Of a stretch of 39,969 nucleotides of DNA, positions 16,924 through 24,327 are shown one piece after another (the stretch's first letter is position 1; each line of letters starts with the position of its first letter). A program made the translations under genes and the position numbers. Under the pieces are notes generated by a model. It saw nothing but the letters and a program-made list of their open reading frames with translations. It was not told the DNA's origin and did no database searches. The DNA is taken from NCBI GenBank assembly GCA_029940475.1, contig JAPYUT010000014.1, forward strand, positions 1 to 39,969. Reading direction: 5' to 3'. Source of the DNA: Verrucomicrobiales bacterium. Its GTDB lineage: Bacteria; Verrucomicrobiota; Verrucomicrobiia; Verrucomicrobiales; DEV007.

Positions 16924-19900
16924 ATGTTGCGCCAATTTTCCCCCGCCACCATTGTCGCTACGATGCTCCTTGCCTGCTGCGATTTCAACGCAAAGGCGGA
17001 CACCTACAGCCAGGACTTCAACGGCTTCGCCAACGGCACCACCAGCCTCGGCGACGGCTCGGTGATGGCCGGTACCGCAAATATCCAGAATGGCGCACTT
17101 GAACTTACCAGAGACGGTGTAGCCGGCGGCTTGGCCAGTTTCTCCTTCCCGGCGATGAGCGGCTCCTCCGGTGGCTGGACGGCCACTTTTAACCTGACGA
17201 TTACCGACAGCTCCGGGACCAACGACCCCGCCGACGGCATGTCCTTTAACTACGGTAACTTTTCCCTTGGCGAACTCGGCTCTGCCGAGGAGGGCATGGC
17301 GGGGGTCGGGACGGTAAGCGATAACATCTCCTTTGAAATCGACACATGGAGAAACAGTGATGCCGAGCAGGGGGTGAACATCGCGGAAAAAGTGAATGGC
17401 ACGACCAACGATGTCGCCTTCACCAATGGACGTATCCTTAATGACGGAAGCTCGGTCAGCGGCACGGTCACCATTGCCTTCGATCCCGTAAACGGTGCCT
17501 CCTTCACCACCACCGGCCTGCTCACCAACGCGAACTTCGGCAACGTCCCGGTCAGCTTCGCCGGCAACGACGCCTATCACTTCTGTCTCTCGGCCCGGGT
17601 CGGCGGAGCCAACGAAACCCTGCTGATCGACAACCTCGTCGTCAGCACCGTAACCGTGACGCCGATCGAAACCGGCGGGCCGATTATCAGCGAATTCTGC
17701 GCCGATAATGGTGATACCATCGAGGATGAGGATCTCAACAGCCCCGACTGGATCGAGATCTACAACGGCCAAAACAGCAGTCAGGACCTGTCAGGATATT
17801 ATTTAACAGACGACCCGCTGGACTTGGCCAAGTGGCGGATCCCCGCAGTCACCGTCGACGGTTACGGCTACCTGTTAATCTTCGCCTCGGGCAAGGACCG
17901 CGACAACCCGGGAGGGTTGCTGCACACCAGCTTCTCCCTGGAGAAGGACGGCGGATACCTGGCCCTCGTCGACCCGGACGGCAACACCATACTCAGTGAA
18001 TATACTTACGCTGACCAGTCCGAGGACATCTCCTATGGTGAACTCGGCAGTGCCCGTAGCCGCGGTTATCTTGAAGCACCGACACCGGGCTGGAAGAACG
18101 GTGGTTCTCAGTCGCCTGAGGGGCCTGCGGAGGACGCCCGGTTCGACAAAACCGGGGGGCTGTTCAGTAATTCCACAACCCTGACAATCCTGCCAACGCT
18201 CTCTCCGAGCGCAGTCGTCCGCTACACGACCAACAATACCGTTCCGAACGAAAACTCTGCCGTTTATAACGGCACGCCGTTTAACATCACCAACACGACA
18301 ACAATCCGCGCCCGCGTCTTCGACCCGGGTCGCCTCCCCGGGGAAATCAAGAGTCGCACCCTGATCGAACTCCACAGCAACGTGCAGAACTTCAGCTCGG
18401 CACTGCCGATCATCATCGCCGATTCAGCCGGAACCAACGTCGACAGTGGCAGCCGCTCCTTTCACTTCACCTACACCGTGGTGATCGACAAGGATCCCGG
18501 CGACGGCTTCGCACGCATGACGGGCACGACGGACTTCACCGGGCGTGGCGGCATGCACATCCGCGGCCAGAGCTCGGCAGGCTTCCCGAAAAAGCAATAT
18601 GCCTGGGAAACCTGGGACAACGCAAACCAGGACAAGAACGTCTCCATCCTCGGCATGCCCAGCGAGTCAGACTGGATCATACATGCCCCCTATTCCGACA
18701 AGACCCTGATGCGCAATGTCATTGTCTATGACTGTGCCCGCCAGCTGTGGGGCAACAACGGCGGTGTACGCACGCGTTTTGTCGAACTGTTCTTCAACCA
18801 GAACGGCGGCACCGTCTCAATGTCCGATTATCTCGGTGTCTACGTGCTCATGGAGAAGATCAAGGGTGGCAAGGACCGGGTCGACGTCGAGCGCATCAAT
18901 AACAGCGTCACCGACCCGGAACTGATCAAGGGTGGCTACATCTTCAAGAAGGACAAGTCGCCAAGCAGCCAGCCGTGGTCCACAGCGACGGAGGGAATCC
19001 CCCTCGACATGCATCACCCGCAGTCGGTTAACAGCACCCAGTTCAGCTACCTCAGGGGACACGTCAACCAGTTTGAGGCTGCCCTGCACAGTGCCGACTT
19101 TGAAAATCCGGAAACCGGATATCCGGCATTCATTGATGTCCTCTCCTTTATCGACAACCACCTCTTCGTCGAAACCTTCAAGGAAATCGACGGTTACCGG
19201 ATCAGTGCCTATTTCGCCAAGCCGCGCTATGGCAAGATTCGCGCCCTGCCGGTTTGGGATTATAATCTCTCCCTCGGCAACGCAGACTACCTGCAGGGGG
19301 AGGTTCCTCAGGGCTGGTATTATACCCAGCTCACCGGCACCAGTTATTACTGGTACCAGCGCCTGTTCCAGAGCACCGAATTCCGGCTCGCCTACTGGGA
19401 CCGGTTTTGGCAACTGCGCCGGGATGCATTTACAACCCCGAACCTGATGGCGAAGATCGACGCCTGGGACGCTGAACTCGACCAACCCAACGCTTCCGGT
19501 GAATCGGCGGTAACCCGCAACTTCAACGAGTGGAATATCCTCGGTAGCTACGTCTGGCCCAACGCCGGCGGATACCGGTCGCGCACCACCCACCAAGCGG
19601 AAGTCAACTGGATGAAAAACTGGCTGACCCAGCGAATGACCTGGATCGAGACACAGTCGCGCGGCACCAACGCAGGGACAGTCGCCAGGCCGCCGTCATG
19701 GAACGAATATGGCGGCACTCTCCCGGCCAACTTTAATCTCACCATGTCTGACCCGAACGGCTGGGGTGGAGCAAATATCTATTTCACGACCAACGGCAGC
19801 GACCCGCGTGTTGCCGGCAATAATCAAGGCTCCGTGACCACCTTCTTTAACGAAAATACTGCCTGTGAGGCACTAGTGCCATCCCTTGTCAACGGCGGCA

Positions 19901-21459
19901 GCACGCTGAGCATCGCACAATGGACCAATCCCGCCGCGACGCCAAATGCAGCAAACTGGACCACCGGCGTGCAGGGCATTGGTTACGAACGCAGCGGTAA
20001 TAACACTTACGGTCCGGAAATCGGAACTGACCTTGAGTCGGATATGTATGGCATCAACCAGTCGGCATATATCCGTATTCCCTTCACCGCTGCCGCTGCT
20101 GACCTTGCCGGCATCACGCAACTAACCCTGCGCATGAAGTATGACGACAGCTTTGTCGCCTACCTCAACGGCACTGAAGTGGCACGGGATGCAGCACGAA
20201 CACCTGCAGTGCCAGCCTGGAACTCAGGTGCAAACTCAACCCACAATGACACCGAGGCACTTACCTTCATGGACTTTGACATTACCGCGCATGCCGGCAA
20301 GCTGCAGGAAGGCAGCAACATGCTGGCCATCCACGGGCTTAACAGCGGCTCCAGCAGTAGTGACGCGCTGTGGCGCTGCGTGCTGGTCGGTTCTGCCGGT
20401 GCCAGCAACGGCCCATCCCCGGCTGCACAAATCTACTCCGGTCCATTGACTCTCAACACCTCGGTCGAAATCAAGGCCCGTGTCTTCGATGGTTCCAAAT
20501 GGAGCCCGGTGAGTCAGGGACTGTTCATAATCAATGCAATACCCGCCTCATCATCAAATATTGTTGTCTCCGAATTTGACTACCACCCTGCCCAACCCTC
20601 TACCGCCGAGATCAACGCCGGTTACCCAGATCGCAGCAAGTTCGAGTATATAGAACTGCTTAATATTGACCCCACGCGCTCGGTAACACTTGAGGGATCA
20701 CAGTTTACCAACGGCATCACCTTTACCTTTGATAATTCACTCCCTCCTCAGGCACTCGTCCTGCCACCTGGAGGCCATATCGTGATCGTTGACAATACCG
20801 ATGCCTTCGCCTTCCGCCACAACACATCCGGCGCAATCGTGGCCGGCGCCTATAGCGGATCCTTGAGCAATGATGGCGAACAGCTCATCCTGGTCAATGC
20901 CTCCGGTAATGTCATCAAGGATTTCACCTATAACGATGTCAACCCGTGGCCGATAACCGCTGATGGTGACGGCTTTTCACTTGTGTTGGTGAACCCCGCC
21001 GACAACCCGGACCACAATGACCCGCTTAACTGGCGCGCCAGCGTAAAGATCGGGGGCACGCCGGGAGGCAGTGGCAGCGATGGTCAACCCTTTACAGGCA
21101 ATCCCGATGACGACGAGGATCATGACGGCCAGAGCGCCTTCCTGGAATACGGGCTGGGCACCGATGATAATGACGCAACGTCCCGGTCATCTCCAGGTGC
21201 AACCGTGGAACTGTTAAGCATCGGAGGTGTGTCCGATGACTATATCGTTTTCGAGTTCCGGCAAAATCCCGCCGCGATTGGTATTAATTACTCGATTGAA
21301 TCCGCCGCTGAACTCAGCGCCTGGCAAGACGCAACGGCAAACTTCGTCTACCTGTCCACAACTGAAAACAACGATGGCAGCACGACCGTCCGCTACCGTT
21401 CTGCGACACCGTTCTCGCCTGCAACACGAAAATTTTACCGCCTTGCAATATCGGGTTAA
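16924..21459 (+). CDS. Secreted CotH kinase-fold protein with lectin and lamin-tail domains (1511 aa)
   Basis: Large secreted multidomain protein. A signal peptide covers about residues 1-26 (ends NAKA); an LLAC near residue 18 is a weak lipobox. A lectin-like domain (30-240) matches the two copies in the upstream gene. A first lamin-tail domain follows (about 250-375; IISEFCADNG, DWIEIYN, LSGYYLTDD), then a chitobiase-C-like Ig fold (406-480; VVRYTTNNTVPNENS). The CotH domain spans about 493-910 and includes KKQYAWETWD, SDWIIHAPYSDKTLMRN and VWDYNLSLGNADY, with Asp779 as probable metal-binding residue. A galactose-binding-like insert (about 985-1160; LRMKYDDSFVAYLNG), a second lamin-tail domain (about 1213-1375; VVSEFDYHP) and a C-terminal FYRL module complete it. 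CotH proteins are atypical protein kinases in spore coats; in PVC bacteria the substrate is unknown. Start ATG 16924 has no Shine-Dalgarno. Confidence 0.88.
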   Translation: MLRQFSPATIVATMLLACCDFNAKADTYSQDFNGFANGTTSLGDGSVMAGTANIQNGALELTRDGVAGGLASFSFPAMSGSSGGWTATFNLTITDSSGTNDPADGMSFNYGNFSLGELGSAEEGMAGVGTVSDNISFEIDTWRNSDAEQGVNIAEKVNGTTNDVAFTNGRILNDGSSVSGTVTIAFDPVNGASFTTTGLLTNANFGNVPVSFAGNDAYHFCLSARVGGANETLLIDNLVVSTVTVTPIETGGPIISEFCADNGDTIEDEDLNSPDWIEIYNGQNSSQDLSGYYLTDDPLDLAKWRIPAVTVDGYGYLLIFASGKDRDNPGGLLHTSFSLEKDGGYLALVDPDGNTILSEYTYADQSEDISYGELGSARSRGYLEAPTPGWKNGGSQSPEGPAEDARFDKTGGLFSNSTTLTILPTLSPSAVVRYTTNNTVPNENSAVYNGTPFNITNTTTIRARVFDPGRLPGEIKSRTLIELHSNVQNFSSALPIIIADSAGTNVDSGSRSFHFTYTVVIDKDPGDGFARMTGTTDFTGRGGMHIRGQSSAGFPKKQYAWETWDNANQDKNVSILGMPSESDWIIHAPYSDKTLMRNVIVYDCARQLWGNNGGVRTRFVELFFNQNGGTVSMSDYLGVYVLMEKIKGGKDRVDVERINNSVTDPELIKGGYIFKKDKSPSSQPWSTATEGIPLDMHHPQSVNSTQFSYLRGHVNQFEAALHSADFENPETGYPAFIDVLSFIDNHLFVETFKEIDGYRISAYFAKPRYGKIRALPVWDYNLSLGNADYLQGEVPQGWYYTQLTGTSYYWYQRLFQSTEFRLAYWDRFWQLRRDAFTTPNLMAKIDAWDAELDQPNASGESAVTRNFNEWNILGSYVWPNAGGYRSRTTHQAEVNWMKNWLTQRMTWIETQSRGTNAGTVARPPSWNEYGGTLPANFNLTMSDPNGWGGANIYFTTNGSDPRVAGNNQGSVTTFFNENTACEALVPSLVNGGSTLSIAQWTNPAATPNAANWTTGVQGIGYERSGNNTYGPEIGTDLESDMYGINQSAYIRIPFTAAAADLAGITQLTLRMKYDDSFVAYLNGTEVARDAARTPAVPAWNSGANSTHNDTEALTFMDFDITAHAGKLQEGSNMLAIHGLNSGSSSSDALWRCVLVGSAGASNGPSPAAQIYSGPLTLNTSVEIKARVFDGSKWSPVSQGLFIINAIPASSSNIVVSEFDYHPAQPSTAEINAGYPDRSKFEYIELLNIDPTRSVTLEGSQFTNGITFTFDNSLPPQALVLPPGGHIVIVDNTDAFAFRHNTSGAIVAGAYSGSLSNDGEQLILVNASGNVIKDFTYNDVNPWPITADGDGFSLVLVNPADNPDHNDPLNWRASVKIGGTPGGSGSDGQPFTGNPDDDEDHDGQSAFLEYGLGTDDNDATSRSSPGATVELLSIGGVSDDYIVFEFRQNPAAIGINYSIESAAELSAWQDATANFVYLSTTENNDGSTTVRYRSATPFSPATRKFYRLAISG
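17011..17643 (+). repeat. Lectin-domain repeat, copy C (in the CotH protein)
   Basis: Third, more diverged copy of the lectin module found twice in the upstream gene, one codon longer (211). It shares FANGTTSLGDG, ADGMSFNYG, EIDTWRNSDAEQGVNI and SFTTTGLLTNANF. It shows the module has been shuffled between adjacent genes. Confidence 0.85.
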
Positions 21460-21471
21460 TCCACAATTCCC

Positions 21472-22668
21472 CTAAATCTCCAGGTCAAAAGCAAGTTTGT
21501 TGACTTCTTTCAGGAGGTAACCCAGTGCATTGGTAAGTATTTTGGAATTCTTTCTTCCCGGTAAATCCCCATCTTTCACCATATCCCGGCCGAAAGAATT
21601 GTTGATCCCGCGTGCTGACCTTGTTGAGGCATTCATATATGCGCGCAACCTCTCCGAACGAACCGGCGACACCTGTTCAGCAAGACCTATCAACCCGACG
21701 CCAAGCACTTTCACCTTACCGTTAAGTCCTACATATGCACCGGCGGCAATATTGGCAATCCCCGCAACATTGTGTGCCAGGTCAATATAGCCGAGACCAC
21801 TGAAGGTTGCCTGTCTATCAGGTTCTCCCTCCGCTACCTTGGCGCCTTCCGGTTTGCGGAGATCAGGATGTCTTCCGGCAAACAGAGCAATGCCGGTGAA
21901 AATTTTTCCAAGGGCAACATCGGTCGGCAATTTCTCAAAACGAGTCCTGTAATTCTCCGGAATATCCGCTTTCCATTCAGCGAGCTGCTCAGCAAGCTGA
22001 CGAATTAAAACGTCGCCGCAACTGACCAGAAAGGCCCCCCTCCGGTCGGCATATTTTGTCTTGTCTATATCGTAGTCAATGTGCGCACGCTTACCGCGGG
22101 TAATGCTCCCAGTAATCTCCCCCCAAAGGAGAAACTCAATCACATAGTAGCCTGTAGCAATATTACGATTACCACCCCTGCCGTTGAATCCAACAAGGGA
22201 ATCCGGGCTCAGGTCGGGGAACTCATCAGGATCACAAATAATTCCAGACTCCGGGTTGCCATCAACATAATCGATATAGCCCGGCCTGATCGGCCAGCTG
22301 TCCATTACTGCTGCCTGGCTGCCATAGGAAAACAGCGGTTCAGTTTGCAGGTAGGGCAGCCGGGCCTGAATCCAGCTCAGCTTCGCGGCGACATGATTAT
22401 CCGCTGTTGGCTCGGCAACCAGAATCTTGATTTTCTTGCGCAACTCAATCGCACCGACAAGCGCGCTCATGTAGGTAGCCTCGACAATCTGCGCGTAGGT
22501 TTTAACGGCCATGCGCTTTGCCTGGTCAAGATCTTTCGGCTCAGGTGCCTTGAGGGCCTGCTCTCCGCCGGAGGCCGCATTGCCCTCCTCCCCGGAAAGC
22601 CGGGAGGAAACAAGGCCCAGTGCCGTCACAAACAAACCCAGAAAAACCGGAATATAGTGAACTTTCAT
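21472..22668 (-). CDS. Imelysin-like (peptidase M75 family) periplasmic protein
   Basis: 398 residues with a signal peptide (YIPVFLGLFVTALGLVSSRL). Imelysin proteins are periplasmic or outer-membrane helical-bundle proteins tied to iron acquisition; peptidase activity is doubtful for most. The family landmarks are SWPIRPGYIDYVDG near 124-137, NIATGYYVIEFLLWGE (169-184) and YADRRGAFL (206-214). The usual GxHxxE metal motif reads GYYVIE here, with Tyr175 in place of His, so metal binding may be altered. It ends 12 nt from the convergent CotH gene and starts 62 nt from a divergent DUF1080 gene. No iron-transport genes are adjacent, so the iron link is family knowledge only. Confidence 0.8.
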   Translation of the reverse strand: MKVHYIPVFLGLFVTALGLVSSRLSGEEGNAASGGEQALKAPEPKDLDQAKRMAVKTYAQIVEATYMSALVGAIELRKKIKILVAEPTADNHVAAKLSWIQARLPYLQTEPLFSYGSQAAVMDSWPIRPGYIDYVDGNPESGIICDPDEFPDLSPDSLVGFNGRGGNRNIATGYYVIEFLLWGEITGSITRGKRAHIDYDIDKTKYADRRGAFLVSCGDVLIRQLAEQLAEWKADIPENYRTRFEKLPTDVALGKIFTGIALFAGRHPDLRKPEGAKVAEGEPDRQATFSGLGYIDLAHNVAGIANIAAGAYVGLNGKVKVLGVGLIGLAEQVSPVRSERLRAYMNASTRSARGINNSFGRDMVKDGDLPGRKNSKILTNALGYLLKEVNKLAFDLEI

Positions 22669-22730
22669 CTTTCAGCGATAACACTATCCCGAGGATTGCG
22701 CCTGCGCATCCCTGAATTTTTGATATCATC

Positions 22731-23420
22731 ATGCCCCGATTTAGCTTGTTCTGCACAATATGTACAACGCTGGTGACAGCTATAGCGTGCTCCGGGAAGC
22801 GCCAGCCCGCGGCAAGCGGTAATGTGCAGTCAACAGAATGGCTTGAGCTCTTCGACGGCAAATCACTGGCAGGATGGCACAGGCTCAAATTCGATGACTC
22901 CGGAGGCCGGATAGAAGTAAGTGAAGGGAAGCTCCTTTTCACCCGCGGTGATCCGTTAACCGCAATGGTTATTGCCGACAGCACCTTCACGCCACCGGCC
23001 GGGGAATATGAAATCATCGTACGGGCGCGCAAGATAGATGGCCGCGATTTTTTCTGTGCACTTACTTTCCCGGTACCGGAGAAATCCGCCTGCTGCACCT
23101 TTATCGCCGGCGGTTGGGGCGGGGAAGTCACCGGTCTCTCAAATGTCGGCAATCTCGATGCCAACCGAAACACGACGCGCAGCGTACTGCATTATGAGGC
23201 TGGTAAATGGTATGACCTGCGCATTGAGATCAGGCGCGGACGAATTCGCTGCTGGGTGGATGAGCGTATCGTTGTTAACACCCTGATCGCAGATCAAATT
23301 ATCTCCATGCGCCCGGGAGCAATAGAACAGTGCCAGCCGCTGGGCATAGCCAGTTTTGCCACGACAGCTGAATTTAAGTCCCTGCGACTGCGCGCACTGC
23401 CACCGGAAAACCAGGACTGA
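22731..23420 (+). CDS. DUF1080/3-keto-disaccharide hydrolase-like secreted protein, possible lipoprotein
   Basis: 229 residues. The N-terminus (MPRFSLFCTICTTLVTAIACSGK) is a signal peptide with a lipobox-like AIAC, so Cys20 may be lipidated. The body matches the DUF1080 beta-sandwich: WLELFDGKSLAGWHRL (residues 37-52), RIEVSEGKLLFT, FTPPAGEYEIIVRARK, GKWYDLRIEIRRGRIRCWVDERIV and a closing FKSLRLRAL. DUF1080 domains are very abundant in PVC bacteria; a few act on 3-keto-glycosides, most are uncharacterised. It is transcribed away from the imelysin-like gene and lies 45 nt before the K+ channel gene; a joint role is not obvious. Confidence 0.78.
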   Translation: MPRFSLFCTICTTLVTAIACSGKRQPAASGNVQSTEWLELFDGKSLAGWHRLKFDDSGGRIEVSEGKLLFTRGDPLTAMVIADSTFTPPAGEYEIIVRARKIDGRDFFCALTFPVPEKSACCTFIAGGWGGEVTGLSNVGNLDANRNTTRSVLHYEAGKWYDLRIEIRRGRIRCWVDERIVVNTLIADQIISMRPGAIEQCQPLGIASFATTAEFKSLRLRALPPENQD

Positions 23421-23465
23421 CAGTGTGTTTTGCACTGTGGACAGGTCTGCGCTAACTGTTTCTTC

Positions 23466-24323
23466 ATGGGCAGCAGTAAAAGGACATCAACGCGCCAAGG
23501 CCTGCGTCATATTATATTCGAACACAGTACCCGGCGCTCAAAGGCCTTCGATATCATTCTGCTGATCCTGATCGGCCTCGCCGTAGTGGCGACCATGCTG
23601 GAAAGTGTCGAGCCTGTAAGTCGCAAGCACGGGGAAGCATTACGCACAGCGGAATGGATATTCACCGTCCTGTTCATGCTTGAATACAGTGCCAGGTTAT
23701 ACTGTTCAAAATCCCCACTGAAATATGCCCTGAGTCCCTTCGGTATCATTGATCTTCTTGCATGGATCCCTCTGTGGCTAACCCTGCTTATAGACCACGA
23801 TGCGGCACACTACCTGACTGTTGTCAGGATACTGAGAATGCTGCGTGCTTTCAGGATCTTTAAAATGATGCCGCTGATCGGTGCAGGGGATCGCCTGATG
23901 GAAGCACTGCGAAAAAGCCTGCCAAAAATCCTCGTCTTCATGTTCTTTATAGTCACCCTGGTGACCATTCTCGGCTCACTGATGTATATCATTGAGGGCA
24001 CCCAAAACCAAAACTTCAGCAGTATTCCCACCAGTGTCTACTGGGCAATCATCACCATCACCACTGTCGGCTTTGGCGATATTACTCCCATTACACCACT
24101 GGGAAAAATCATCACCAGCATGATGATGCTGATCGGTTACGCCATTATTGCTGTGCCGACAGGAATCGTAATCAGCACCATGAGAGACAGCCCCGCGGCC
24201 AACCCTCCGGCAAGTGGCAGGGCCTGCCCGGAATGCGGACGTGATGGGCATCGTGATAATGCCAGGCACTGCTGGCACTGTGGAGGCAGGCTTGAGGAGA
24301 ATTCTGCCAGTGAAAATCCCTGA
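23466..24323 (+). CDS. Voltage-gated potassium channel (6 TM) with C-terminal zinc ribbon
   Basis: 285 residues with ATG 23466; the frame is open back to 23430 but the extra 12 residues (with three Cys) look unlike the family. S1 is DIILLILIGLAVVATML (29-45) and S2 is WIFTVLFMLEY (64-74). S4 is VRILRMLRAFRIFKMM, with Arg121, 124, 127, 130 and Lys133 spaced every third residue, a complete voltage sensor. The pore has TTVGFGD (199-205), the K+ selectivity filter. After S6 the tail carries CPECG and CWHCG (Cys254, 257, 269, 272), a zinc-ribbon not usual in bacterial Kv channels. It ends 4 nt from the convergent dehydrogenase gene. Confidence 0.9.
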   Translation: MGSSKRTSTRQGLRHIIFEHSTRRSKAFDIILLILIGLAVVATMLESVEPVSRKHGEALRTAEWIFTVLFMLEYSARLYCSKSPLKYALSPFGIIDLLAWIPLWLTLLIDHDAAHYLTVVRILRMLRAFRIFKMMPLIGAGDRLMEALRKSLPKILVFMFFIVTLVTILGSLMYIIEGTQNQNFSSIPTSVYWAIITITTVGFGDITPITPLGKIITSMMMLIGYAIIAVPTGIVISTMRDSPAANPPASGRACPECGRDGHRDNARHCWHCGGRLEENSASENP

Positions 24324-24327
24324 AACC

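Noticed and set aside
16888-17772. 294-codon minus-strand open frame at the start of the CotH gene
   Set aside because: Gly/Asp/Val-rich mirror translation of the lectin domain; the plus-strand frame has a signal peptide and known domains.
18817-19596. 259-codon minus-strand open frame inside the CotH domain
   Set aside because: Antisense shadow; the CotH motifs on the plus strand are decisive.
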